Assembly: GCA_027023325.1 (NCBI GenBank)
Contig: JALVVQ010000012.1
Location: 1 to 20,040 of the forward strand
DNA: 20,040 bases
Reading direction: 5' to 3'
Source: Campylobacteraceae bacterium
GTDB taxonomy: Bacteria; Campylobacterota; Campylobacteria; Campylobacterales; Sulfurovaceae
Both the position numbers and the translations under genes were made by a program. Shown piece by piece: positions 1-6,988 of the stretch (position 1 is the stretch's first letter; each line of letters starts with the position of its first letter). Below the pieces are notes generated by a model, which had not been told where the DNA came from, searched no databases, and saw only the letters and a program-made list of their open reading frames with translations.

Positions 1-945
1 GAAGCCAGAGTCTTGCTCTATGCAGAAGAAGAACAGATACAACAAGGCTTTGTCAAACTGAAGTTCAAAGAGAAGATGTTCTTCGTCTATGGAGAGCCTT
101 TCGTGCTCAGTCTCTCAGGAAGAGTAATCGCTGGCGGAAAGGTCATCAACCCTATCGATGACCCCATCAAGAAACGCTTCAAACTCCCTCTACTCACTGC
201 ACTCAAAGCGCAGGATTTTCAGCAGGCATTTGCACTCCTTGTCTCCACACACAAACGAGGGTTTGGACTCATCTCCTCCAACCAGAGATTTGGACTCAAC
301 CATGAGGCAGCACTGGAGATCGCCTCCGCACTGGAGGATGTCTTTGTCGATGAGAAAGAGCTGGTAGTCTATCCCCTGGATATCCTCAAAGAGCTCTCGC
401 AATCGATCGCAGATATCTACAGCAAAAACCAGTACGCCCTCCTCTCTGCCAAGTCCATCGCACTCAAAACCAAGTGGGCAAGTGAGGGGCTGGTGGGACA
501 GATATTGGAAAATATGGTTACAGATGGTATCTTGAAATATGAAAATGGTATCTACAAAAATGCTGCCATTGTCATCGATGATATTTCCACAATGATATTA
601 AATAATATATACGATATATTGGGGGCTTTTGGCATCACACCCGAAGCGCCCTATAACATCTATGACCGTCTCGATCTCGACCGCAAAATGGGAGATAATG
701 CCCTCAAAAAGCTCACAAAGTCTCGCAAGGTAGTCAGGCTAGCGCACAACCTCTTTGTCACTTACGAGAACCTCCAGTCCCTCATGGCACATCTCAAAAC
801 CATCATCCGCAACGAAGGCTATATAGAGATCGCGAACTTCAAAACCCACTACCCTGACCTCAGCCGCAAATATCTCATCGCCTATCTGGAGTACCTGGAC
901 AAACAAAGTGGCATTAAAAAAGAGGGCAACAGGAGGTCGTTCTAA
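1..945 (+). CDS. selB: Selenocysteine-specific elongation factor SelB, C-terminal part (5' truncated by window)
   Basis: SelB is the GTPase that carries selenocysteinyl-tRNA to the ribosome at UGA codons followed by a SECIS hairpin. The frame is open from base 1, so the gene begins upstream. The visible 314 residues match the end of the third beta-barrel domain and the winged-helix array that binds the SECIS RNA; the GTPase domain lies outside the window. The last winged helix shows the typical SRKYLIAYLEYLDK segment followed by GNRRSF at the C-terminus. The TAA stop shares one base with the next ATG (TAATG), so the two genes are probably coupled in translation. A tRNA-Sec gene and a selenoprotein gene further along support this assignment. 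An internal TTG at 13 is not needed as a start. A stretch near 500-620 is AT-rich but stays in frame. Confidence 0.93.
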   Translation, partial: EARVLLYAEEEQIQQGFVKLKFKEKMFFVYGEPFVLSLSGRVIAGGKVINPIDDPIKKRFKLPLLTALKAQDFQQAFALLVSTHKRGFGLISSNQRFGLNHEAALEIASALEDVFVDEKELVVYPLDILKELSQSIADIYSKNQYALLSAKSIALKTKWASEGLVGQILENMVTDGILKYENGIYKNAAIVIDDISTMILNNIYDILGAFGITPEAPYNIYDRLDLDRKMGDNALKKLTKSRKVVRLAHNLFVTYENLQSLMAHLKTIIRNEGYIEIANFKTHYPDLSRKYLIAYLEYLDKQSGIKKEGNRRSF

Positions 946-1670
946 TGCAAACAGAAACACTAGTAGAGGATGCTCTGCTTCTGGTAGAGCAGAACTTCTA
1001 TTTCCTGCATGCGGGTGCGTTTTTTGATGCAGTGTCGCGTCAGACAGATCTGAGCCAGCACTATGATCCTCGCATCTACAAAAAATTTGATGACAGCAGC
1101 GCCTATCTCTTCAACCCTGCCATTATACAGGAGGTGATGGAGGATGCTGCACAAACCCTACCCCATCAGCCTACCCTGTTTGAGTACTTTGTCGAGTTCA
1201 ATGCTATCCGTGGTATCTGTATGGCGCTGGTTGAAGCGGTCAAGCTGGAGAGCCCCTTCAGGGAGTACATGAAACAGAAACTGGACAGCCATTTTGAGGA
1301 CTTTGTCGATATCGTCTCCTTTGTCCGCAATGTCCTCTCTCACAATATCCATGCAGAGATCAGACTGGATGAGAAGGACTTCAAAGGCACCAGAGAACGC
1401 ATCCTGCGAATGCGCAGAGATCCTGATATGCATTTTCGTCTGGACTATGCCATGGATCTTCCCGAGATCGGTACGCCCGTAGAGGGCTATGGATTTGCCT
1501 GTGATGTGAACTTTGCCGCGCTGGAGGTGGGTATGCCCTTTCTAGAGGTAATGTCCCAGATGACACTGATGAAGCTAGGAGAGCTCTGTTTCAATTTCAC
1601 CGTGGGGTATCGCCTGGAGACCTCTCCTGAGCACCTTTCTCTTGGTGCGGAAGCAGAGACCCAGTCATGA
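945..1670 (+). CDS. Unknown protein with HEPN-like RNxxxH motif, coupled to selB
   Basis: I do not recognise the family of this 241-residue soluble protein. It looks mostly alpha-helical, with no signal peptide or membrane segment. Residues 118-140 contain R128-N129-V-L-S-H133. This fits the R-x4-H pattern (polar residue after Arg) of HEPN-fold proteins, many of which are RNases or nucleotide-binding partners. One motif is weak evidence for the fold and none for a substrate. The start is firm: an AGGAGG ribosome site lies about 8 nt upstream and the ATG overlaps the selB stop by one base. Its own TGA stop overlaps the ATG of the exporter gene (ATGA). It therefore sits inside a coupled selB operon, which suggests either a link to selenium use or simple hitch-hiking. 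Confidence 0.8.
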   Translation: MQTETLVEDALLLVEQNFYFLHAGAFFDAVSRQTDLSQHYDPRIYKKFDDSSAYLFNPAIIQEVMEDAAQTLPHQPTLFEYFVEFNAIRGICMALVEAVKLESPFREYMKQKLDSHFEDFVDIVSFVRNVLSHNIHAEIRLDEKDFKGTRERILRMRRDPDMHFRLDYAMDLPEIGTPVEGYGFACDVNFAALEVGMPFLEVMSQMTLMKLGELCFNFTVGYRLETSPEHLSLGAEAETQS

Positions 1671-2275
1671 CACTTCTGGATATCGCAGGTCTGAGCACTG
1701 CCATGCTCCTACTGGCGATCTCACCAGGCCCCGGTGTGCTGGCCACTGTCTCCAAGGCACTGAGTGCGGGCTTTGTGCGCACCATCCCTCTGGTACTGGG
1801 TATTGTATTGGGAGACCTTCTCTTCTTGCTTTTTGCTGTCTATGGGCTCTCTTTTGTTGCAGAGAGCTTTCATGGGCTTTTTGTATGGATTCGCATTGCC
1901 GGGGCACTCTATCTGATAGTGCTAGGAGTGACTTTGTGGCGCACCAAGACAAAAGCGCACACTAGCCCCCTGCCCCATGCCAGCAGGCAGAGTTTCCTCT
2001 CCGGTCTCTCGATCACTCTGGGCAACCCCAAGGTCATCCTCTTCTATCTCGGGTTTCTGCCTGCCTTTATCGACCTAGAGACACTCACGACCTATGATGT
2101 GCTGACTGTGTCCGCCATCGTCTCTTCGATACTGGGAGCTGTCATGCTCTCCTATGCCCTCGTTGCCTCTCGCGCCAAAGCACTGTTTCAAAATGACAAA
2201 AGACAAACACAGATACAGCAGATAGCCGGCACTGTCATGATCAGCGCAGGTGTGCTGCTGCTAACCAAAAGCTAG
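1667..2275 (+). CDS. LysE/RhtB-family amino-acid exporter
   Basis: This is an inner-membrane exporter of the LysE/RhtB superfamily, which pumps amino acids or related small metabolites out of the cell. The protein has 202 residues and about six hydrophobic segments (roughly 7-29, 38-62, 70-91, 110-133, 145-167 and 185-200). Two family signatures are present: SPGPG at 19-23 in the first helix and LGNPK at 118-122, followed by a hydrophobic stretch. Length and layout are normal for the family. The ATG overlaps the stop of the preceding gene in an ATGA arrangement, so it is translationally coupled. The substrate cannot be read from the sequence. Its place behind selB could hint at a selenium- or sulfur-containing amino acid, but that is only a guess. 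Confidence 0.9.
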   Translation: MTLLDIAGLSTAMLLLAISPGPGVLATVSKALSAGFVRTIPLVLGIVLGDLLFLLFAVYGLSFVAESFHGLFVWIRIAGALYLIVLGVTLWRTKTKAHTSPLPHASRQSFLSGLSITLGNPKVILFYLGFLPAFIDLETLTTYDVLTVSAIVSSILGAVMLSYALVASRAKALFQNDKRQTQIQQIAGTVMISAGVLLLTKS

Positions 2276-2302
2276 TCTTCAAAAATACACTAAAGGATAT
2301 CT

Positions 2303-2692
2303 ATGACACAACAAGCATTTTACGAGGCCAAGCTGGCTTACGAGACTGACTCTTGGGATCTCTCTGAGATGATCAAGGACGAAAGAGAGATCGTAGTCGT
2401 AGACACACGCTCTCCCGAGTTCTACGAGAAGGAGCACATCCCTACTGCTATCAACCTGCCGCATCGCACAATGACGCCAGAGAGCACACGAACACTAGAC
2501 AAGTCCAAGACCTACATCACCTACTGCGACGGTATCGGATGTAACGCCTCTACCAAAGGCGTACTCAAACTAAGTCAGCTGGGCTTTGATGTCAAAGAGC
2601 TATTGGGTGGTCTGGACTGGTGGAAGAAAGACGGGCACAAGAGCGAGGGATCAGAAGGTTCTGAGAGTACCGGGATAAGCTGCGGATGCTAA
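2303..2692 (+). CDS. Rhodanese-like sulfurtransferase domain protein
   Basis: A single-domain rhodanese of 129 residues, expected to carry a persulfide sulfur (or similar) on an active-site cysteine. The N-terminal half has the usual VVVDTRSPEFYEKEHIPTAI segment (31-50). The active-site loop is C75-DGIG-C80-NAST; C75 is the likely persulfide cysteine and C80 a second loop cysteine. The domain ends with the typical ELLGGLDWWKKDGH. A Ser/Glu/Gly-rich linker then leads to a C-terminal GISCGC, which adds two more cysteines. There is no signal peptide, so it is cytoplasmic. It starts 27 nt after the exporter with its own AAAGGA ribosome site and is probably the last gene of the selB operon. Rhodaneses can bind selenium as well as sulfur; that connection here is inference from context. 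Confidence 0.88.
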   Translation: MTQQAFYEAKLAYETDSWDLSEMIKDEREIVVVDTRSPEFYEKEHIPTAINLPHRTMTPESTRTLDKSKTYITYCDGIGCNASTKGVLKLSQLGFDVKELLGGLDWWKKDGHKSEGSEGSESTGISCGC

Positions 2693-2782
2693 CCCATGTG
2701 TTTTCATACAAAATCATGCACACAAGTTAGCTTGCTATCAAAATCTACAATCCCAACTTCGTCTTATCGTGTGTATAATTCT
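2693..2782. other. Convergent gene end, no clear feature
   Basis: This is the space between the rhodanese stop and the end of a possible small gene read from the other strand. I looked for a terminator and found only a weak TGTG/CACA pairing near 2698-2728 without a T-run. No convincing gene or RNA is visible here. Confidence 0.4.
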
Positions 2783-2947
2783 TCACCGGTATTTGGATGA
2801 GATTTTGGGGTAGCCAACGCCCATCTCTTTTGCTTTGATAATGGTCTGCCTCTTTTCTTGAAGAGATTTTATATATACTGCATTTTGAGTGCACAGCTCT
2901 TTCTCTTTTTTCGTGAGTGGAGCACCTTGCCACTCTTCATTTTCCAT
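2783..2947 (-). CDS. Possible small protein, 54 residues, unknown
   Basis: A short minus-strand frame from an ATG at 2947 to TGA at 2783, downstream of the sensor kinase. The product is charged and probably helical (begins MENEEWQGAPLTKKEKEL, ends GVGYPKISSKYR). Its composition looks protein-like rather than random. The ATG lacks a good ribosome site. The frame stays open 24 nt further upstream to a TGA and includes a TTG directly before the ATG. It may be a real small gene or the remnant of a longer DNA-binding protein, since the end resembles a recognition-helix segment. Not recognised. Confidence 0.35.
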   Translation of the reverse strand: MENEEWQGAPLTKKEKELCTQNAVYIKSLQEKRQTIIKAKEMGVGYPKISSKYR

Positions 2948-3024
2948 CAACTCAATAATTTCTATTCATCCATGCAAACTGAACAGACAAATAGTCGTTT
3001 GGTTAAATAGAATATGTGGAAAAT

Positions 3025-4182
3025 CTAAAACCAAACCCTCACCACGCTCCCCTCGCCCAACACCGAATCCATCTCTATGCGGTATCCATAGTGGCGGACG
3101 ATGCCTGAGACGATATCTAGCCCTATCCCGAAGCCGCCCTCGCTCGCATCACCCCGCTCGAAGCGTTCAAAGACCTTTGCCAGTGTCTTGGCGTCCATTC
3201 CTCTGCCGGTATCTTTGAGGAGGAAGCCCTCGGCAGTCAGAGAGAGGGATATCTCGCCTCCTTTGTTGCTGTATTTGATGGCATTGGAGAGGAGATTGTC
3301 ATAGAGGCGTGTGGCATCTGTGCGGTCGATCTCTTGGATGATGTGAGGGGTGATCTCGGTGCTGAGCCGGAGCCCTTTGGCGTGTACCAGCGAGGAGAAG
3401 TAGGTCAGGCGCTCTTCGAGTAGCAGAGAGATATCTACTGGCTCTACCCTGCGCTGGTAGGATTCGTTGAGCTTGAGGTAGCTGAGATCCTCGTAGATGC
3501 GGCTGAGTGTCTTGGAAGCGATCTCGATGCGCTCCAGCTCCTCGCTCTTCTCGCATTTGCCTAGGATCTCCAGCATCTCGATATTGGTCAGGATCGTACT
3601 GATGGGGGTGTTGAGCTCATGGGTGGTGTCCTGGACGAAGAGGTTGAGCTTCTTGATACTCTCCCGCATCGGTGCGATAAACAACCTACCCAGAAAATAC
3701 CCAAGCCCCAACACCACAAACAGCGCCAACAGCGATGCATAGAGGATCGTCTGCCGCAGCGTAGAGAGCGCAGAGGTGTCCACCTGTCGCTCTATCACCA
3801 TAAAGGCAGTATGGTTACGATGCGGAGGAGGGATGACCCTGCTGTGCCGCAGTGTGTCGCCCTTGAGCACGAAGTTCTGCTTCCACTGTACGCTGGCAGG
3901 CTTGAAGGTACCAAAAAGATACTCTTTTTTACCATTATAGACAGCTACTTTCATCTCCTCTATCTGCTGTAGCTTCTCCAGATCAGCCTCTTTGATGAGT
4001 GGGATGATCCGGTTGCTGTCACGCTTGATCGCCCTTCTCTCGTTTTCCTGCATCTGATAGACCTCAAACTGATAGAAGATCACCGCCCCGATACCAAACA
4101 GAAGCAGCGTAGAAAGCGCATAGATCGTCATAAAACGATACAGACTTCTCCTCTCGCTATGGCCCATCTGATCACTGGACAT
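3025..4182 (-). CDS. Membrane sensor histidine kinase
   Basis: This is the sensor of a two-component system; it autophosphorylates on a histidine and passes the phosphate to the regulator encoded just upstream. In the 385-residue product a first membrane helix (about 18-38) and a second (about 146-168) enclose a short periplasmic sensor region of about 105 residues. HisKA has the H-box DTTHELNTPIS with H188. The ATPase domain keeps the N-box (DNLLSNAIKYSN, around N296/N300), DTGRGMD (324-330) and GGFGIGL (349-355), so it looks catalytically complete. I chose the ATG at 4182, which overlaps the regulator gene by 11 nt. A GTG at 4194 and an ATG at 4167 are alternatives, and none has a strong ribosome site. 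The signal sensed is unknown; a c-type cytochrome gene heads the operon. Confidence 0.93.
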   Translation of the reverse strand: MSSDQMGHSERRSLYRFMTIYALSTLLLFGIGAVIFYQFEVYQMQENERRAIKRDSNRIIPLIKEADLEKLQQIEEMKVAVYNGKKEYLFGTFKPASVQWKQNFVLKGDTLRHSRVIPPPHRNHTAFMVIERQVDTSALSTLRQTILYASLLALFVVLGLGYFLGRLFIAPMRESIKKLNLFVQDTTHELNTPISTILTNIEMLEILGKCEKSEELERIEIASKTLSRIYEDLSYLKLNESYQRRVEPVDISLLLEERLTYFSSLVHAKGLRLSTEITPHIIQEIDRTDATRLYDNLLSNAIKYSNKGGEISLSLTAEGFLLKDTGRGMDAKTLAKVFERFERGDASEGGFGIGLDIVSGIVRHYGYRIEMDSVLGEGSVVRVWF

Positions 4183-4843
4183 AGCGGTATCCACTGTTTT
4201 TGATCGTCTCTATCCTCTCTTTGCCCAGCTGCTGTCTGAGTGTATGGACATAGGTGCGCAAGCTGGCAGCGTTTGGCTCCTCGTCATACTCCCACAGCGC
4301 AGCATAGATCGCTTCATAGCTCAAGGCAGTATTGGGATGAGAGAGGAAATAGGCCAACAGCTTGGACTCTTTGGTTTTGAGTGCTACGGCCTTTCCGGAA
4401 ACAGTAAGTTGATACTCTTTAATATCAAATATCTTATATTTATCTATATGTACGATATTATCATGGGTTTGAAAGGATTTTTTGAGATTGGCTTCGATAC
4501 GAAGTTGAAGCTCTTTGAGCGCAAAAGGCTTGCGGATATAGTCATCACACCCTGCATCAAAACCTCGGGTAAGATCCTCTACTGTGTGCAGTGAAGTGAT
4601 AAAGATCGCAGGGGTTTGGTTGCCCTCCCCTCTCAGATCAGAGAGCAGATCGAAGCCGTTTTGGTACGGCACTTTGACATCCAAAAGCATGAGATCTACC
4701 GCTTTTTCATAGAGCAGGTCTTTGGCTTCATGCGCATCAAACGCCACGATGACCTCATATCCCAGATGCTCTAGAAACTGTGTGACCGTGCTGTTGAGCT
4801 GGAGGTCATCCTCTAGCAAAAAAATTCTTCTACTGCCAGACAA
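4172..4843 (-). CDS. OmpR/PhoB-type response regulator
   Basis: A 223-residue DNA-binding response regulator, partner of the overlapping sensor kinase. The receiver domain (about 5-118) has the acidic pair E11/D12-D13, phosphoacceptor D55 in LMLLDVKVP, and K105 in IRKPF. The C-terminal part (about 130-223) is a winged helix of the OmpR type, with the ALKTKESKLLAYFL and SLRTYVHTLRQQLG helices and a GYRYVQ end. The start is a TTG: a strong GGAGG site lies 7 nt upstream and there is no ATG early in the frame. The gene begins 44 nt after the cytochrome gene on the same strand, with no terminator seen between them, so all three genes are probably one operon. Target promoters are not visible from the sequence. 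Confidence 0.94.
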   Translation of the reverse strand: MSGSRRIFLLEDDLQLNSTVTQFLEHLGYEVIVAFDAHEAKDLLYEKAVDLMLLDVKVPYQNGFDLLSDLRGEGNQTPAIFITSLHTVEDLTRGFDAGCDDYIRKPFALKELQLRIEANLKKSFQTHDNIVHIDKYKIFDIKEYQLTVSGKAVALKTKESKLLAYFLSHPNTALSYEAIYAALWEYDEEPNAASLRTYVHTLRQQLGKERIETIKNSGYRYVQ

Positions 4844-4887
4844 AAGACACCTCCGTTTTTTTATTACCCTATTCTATCACTTGGAGC

Positions 4888-5397
4888 TTAGTTTTGGCAT
4901 TTTCCTTTATGTTTTCCTTTTCCTTCACCCTTGTGCTTGCCCCTGCCTTCTCCTCTATGCTTACCTTTCCCTTTACCCTCACCCTGATGTCCTCTCTCCA
5001 TCTCTTGGTGCTCATCTTTATCCATCTTGAGATTCTCCACCATCCAGTCTGCGATCACGCTAAGCTCTTCCTTGCTGACAGCACCTTTTTGGGAAGGCAT
5101 CACGCCAAATCTCCTAACACTTTTACAGATAGCCTTTTCTTTGCTTGGTTCCATGACAAAATCTTCGATATGTGCCTTGATCTTCTCATTGCTGTCTAAA
5201 GCTTCTCCCATATGAAACATAATCCCTCTAGCAGGTGGTGCTACTACTTTGGATTCATCAGCAGGTTCTGACATGCTGTGGCACACGGCACACTTGTTGG
5301 TAAATAGCTGCTTTCCATCCATCTCACTGGCACTCAACGCAGAAACGCTACTGCTCATCATTGCTACCGCTATCATCATTTTTGTCATTGTTTTCAT
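4888..5397 (-). CDS. Periplasmic c-type cytochrome with Lys/Gly/His-rich tail
   Basis: A small single-haem electron carrier exported by a Sec-type signal peptide (about 1-23, cleavage probably after SALSA). Haem attaches at C36-A-V-C39-H40. M100 in RRFGVMPSQ is the likely sixth ligand, and the fold ends near residue 125. Residues 136-169 are an unusual tail built from repeats of GEGKGKHKG type, rich in Lys, Gly and His, ending KGKCQN. The tail is strongly basic and could bind a polyanion, a membrane surface or metal; this is inference. The ATG has an AAGGAAG ribosome site. It is the first gene before the response regulator and kinase, so the two-component system may control or monitor electron transport. 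The tail's low-complexity DNA could expand or shrink by slippage. Confidence 0.9.
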   Translation of the reverse strand: MKTMTKMMIAVAMMSSSVSALSASEMDGKQLFTNKCAVCHSMSEPADESKVVAPPARGIMFHMGEALDSNEKIKAHIEDFVMEPSKEKAICKSVRRFGVMPSQKGAVSKEELSVIADWMVENLKMDKDEHQEMERGHQGEGKGKGKHRGEGRGKHKGEGKGKHKGKCQN

Positions 5398-5458
5398 TTT
5401 TCTTCCTTTTTATATTTTATTGTTGTCTCAAAGAGTAAATCTTTCTCTGAGATACCGA

Positions 5459-5464
5459 AGTATA
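5459..5464 (-). promoter_or_regulatory. Probable -10 element of the cytochrome/two-component operon
   Basis: Reading the minus strand, TATACT lies about 62 nt before the cytochrome ATG, in the only intergenic space upstream of that operon. No good -35 hexamer is seen, which is common in this phylum. Confidence 0.35.
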
Positions 5465-5501
5465 ACACCCCAATCTCAACTGTATATCAACTACACTTTT
5501 G

Positions 5502-5507
5502 TAAAAT
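5502..5507 (+). promoter_or_regulatory. Probable -10 element of mrp
   Basis: TAAAAT, 27 nt before the mrp ATG at 5534, with an AAGGA ribosome site at 5521-5525. It is divergent from the cytochrome promoter in the same 136-nt gap. No clear -35 is seen. Confidence 0.35.
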
Positions 5508-5533
5508 CTGCACAACTATAAAGGAACCCTATC

Positions 5534-6622
5534 ATGCCTATAAGCAAAAAAAATATTGAGTCCACCCTCTCTCAGATCATTTACCCCGGCTTCCACAAGA
5601 GTATCATGGAGTTTGGCTTCGTCAAGCATATCAAGACAGAGGCAGATACTGTCCGTATCACGCTGGATATCCCCTCTCATGCACCAGAGGTAGAAGCGCA
5701 GCTGAGGCTGGAGGTGGCACAGAGGCTGCGTCTGCTGGGTGAGGCAAACATAGAGCTTACTATTGCCAAGCCCCCTCTGCCACGCGAGACCAGCTCCCAT
5801 GGCAAGAATGTCCTGCCCAAGATACAGAATTTTGTCATGGTCAGCTCTGGCAAAGGCGGCGTGGGCAAATCCACCACCACGGTCAATCTCGCCATCGAAC
5901 TGGCACAGCAGGGCAAAAAGGTCGGACTGCTCGATGCCGATATCTACGGCCCCAATATCCCCCGTATGATGGGGATAGAGGGAGAGCAGCCCGTGTTTCT
6001 AGGCAAGACGATCAAGCCACTGCAGGCACACGGGATCAAGGTCATGAGTATCGGCTCTCTGGTAGAGCGCGGTGCTTCGCTCATCTGGAAGGGCGCTATG
6101 GTCACTCAGGCCATTGAGCAGATGCTGGAGGATATAGACTGGGGCAGTCTGGATGTCCTGCTCTTTGATATGCCTCCGGGTACAGGTGATGCCCAGCTGG
6201 CACTGGCGCAGAGCCTCCCTGTGACTGCGGGCGTCTGTGTCACTACCCCGCAAAAAGTGGCACTGGATGATACGATCCGCAGCATGGATATGTTCAAGCA
6301 GCTCCATATCCCCATCGCCGGACTGGTAGAAAACATGAGCGGATTTATCTGTCCTGAGAGCGGCAAGGAGTACGATATCTTTGGCAAAGGTACCACTCAG
6401 CCATTGGCAGATGCCTATGACACCGCAGTACTGGGCGAGATTCCTATAGAGCCAGCCATCAGAGAAGGGGGAGACAGCGGCATGCCTATCACGATACTGG
6501 CACCCGACTGTGAAACCTCCAAGCGCTACTGGCAGATCGCTGCCAAGCTCTGGGAAAGTATGATGACAGTCAATGCTGAAGGCGGCGTAGATAACAGTGC
6601 GGTGCAGCCAACGATCTTTTAG
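5534..6622 (+). CDS. mrp: Mrp/ApbC/Nbp35-family Fe-S cluster carrier ATPase
   Basis: A cytoplasmic P-loop ATPase that assembles and transfers iron-sulfur clusters. The 362 residues form an N-terminal MIP18/DUF59-type domain (about 5-80) and the ParA/MinD-like ATPase. The deviant Walker A is GKGGVGKST (106-114), followed by DADIYGPNIPRMMG (134-147) and DMPPGTGDAQL (212-222). The family usually holds a bridging [4Fe-4S] cluster by a C-terminal CxxC pair. Here the matching place reads F-I-C273-P-E-S276-G-K-E-Y, so the second cysteine is serine. Either the cluster is bound differently, or this member acts without it. Length is normal. A single-gene unit: upstream is a divergent promoter region and downstream lies the tRNA-Sec gene. 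Confidence 0.95.
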   Translation: MPISKKNIESTLSQIIYPGFHKSIMEFGFVKHIKTEADTVRITLDIPSHAPEVEAQLRLEVAQRLRLLGEANIELTIAKPPLPRETSSHGKNVLPKIQNFVMVSSGKGGVGKSTTTVNLAIELAQQGKKVGLLDADIYGPNIPRMMGIEGEQPVFLGKTIKPLQAHGIKVMSIGSLVERGASLIWKGAMVTQAIEQMLEDIDWGSLDVLLFDMPPGTGDAQLALAQSLPVTAGVCVTTPQKVALDDTIRSMDMFKQLHIPIAGLVENMSGFICPESGKEYDIFGKGTTQPLADAYDTAVLGEIPIEPAIREGGDSGMPITILAPDCETSKRYWQIAAKLWESMMTVNAEGGVDNSAVQPTIF

Positions 6623-6689
6623 GGAAAATATTTCGTATAAATTTTCTGCAAAATGCACATTTCTCATGGCTCATTTTACATTTCTAGGG

Positions 6690-6695
6690 TACAAT
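6690..6695 (+). promoter_or_regulatory. Probable -10 element of the tRNA-Sec gene
   Basis: TACAAT, preceded by GGG, lies about 14 nt before the first base of the tRNA. This places transcription start within a few bases of the mature 5' end. No good -35 is visible. Confidence 0.45.
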
Positions 6696-6708
6696 ATGCT
6701 CAGAGATT

Positions 6709-6808
6709 TGGGGGGCATGTGACCCTGGTGGGCACCCCGGGCTTCAAACCCGCGTGTCTGGGCGGTTGACCGTCTGGAGGGAGGTTCGATTCCTCCGCCT
6801 TCTCGCCA
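6709..6808 (+). tRNA. selC: tRNA-Sec (anticodon TCA)
   Basis: The UGA-decoding selenocysteine tRNA, about 100 nt. The anticodon loop CTTCAAA (6742-6748) holds TCA at 6744-6746 on a stem with one C-C mismatch. The D-arm is the long Sec type: a 6-bp stem GTG.CCC/GGGCAC around a TGGT loop, with one bulged A. The long variable arm is a hairpin (GGGCGG, loop TTGA, CCGTCT). The T-arm is GGAGG/TTCGATT/CCTCC, and CCA is encoded at 6806-6808 after discriminator G6805. The acceptor is odd: the 3' strand GCCTTCTC pairs with the 5' strand TGGGGGGC mainly through G-C and G-U pairs, with a mismatch at the first pair. The 5' end is therefore uncertain by one or two bases. It serves SelB (encoded at 1-945) and the selenoprotein at 11909. 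Confidence 0.92.
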
Positions 6809-6834
6809 ACAATTCCTTCAGGACATTTCTAATA

Positions 6835-6922
6835 ATGTTTTTTGTCCAATGCGACAAAGGAGCACTCACCCATGAAGTGGGCGCTTGCGTCTGCGACTGC
6901 CAGAGTATTGGGCAAAAAACAT
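6835..6922. repeat. 88-nt fold-back element (long imperfect inverted repeat)
   Basis: Outer arms 6835-6850 and 6907-6922 pair over 16 positions with only one G-T wobble (left arm ATGTTTTTTGTCCAAT). Inside, GCGAC (6851-6855) can pair with GTCTGC (6889-6894), and 6861-6869 pairs with 6877-6885 (8 of 9) around a 7-nt loop. The whole segment can thus fold into one long hairpin, 26 nt after the tRNA-Sec CCA end. It could be a small structured RNA, a processing or termination element for the tRNA transcript, or a MITE-like palindromic repeat. Short frames across it (including a Cys-rich one) look like by-products of the palindrome. Confidence 0.6.
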
Positions 6923-6964
6923 CTATTTTTAGAGGTGCTTTCCATGATCTCAATTTATCGAAAT

Positions 6965-6988
6965 AACCGCAGGGTATGCGACACGGTT
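6965..6988 (-). terminator. Weak hairpin at the end of the NifX-like gene
   Basis: AACCG at 6965-6969 pairs with CGGTT at 6984-6988 across the stop codon, and the minus strand continues into a short T-containing stretch. The stem is only 5 bp, so this is a weak candidate. Confidence 0.25.

Noticed and set aside
2693..3024. Insertion-sequence remnant in the longest gene-poor gap
   Set aside because: No terminal inverted repeats or transposase motif could be found; only one weak small ORF is visible.
5999..6667. Minus-strand 222-residue frame opposite mrp
   Set aside because: It is antisense to conserved ATPase motifs, with no start signal or recognisable domain.
6754..6966. 70-residue Cys-containing plus-strand frame and a 69-residue minus-strand frame after tRNA-Sec
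   Set aside because: Both overlap the 3' half of the tRNA and the fold-back element; no ribosome site is present.
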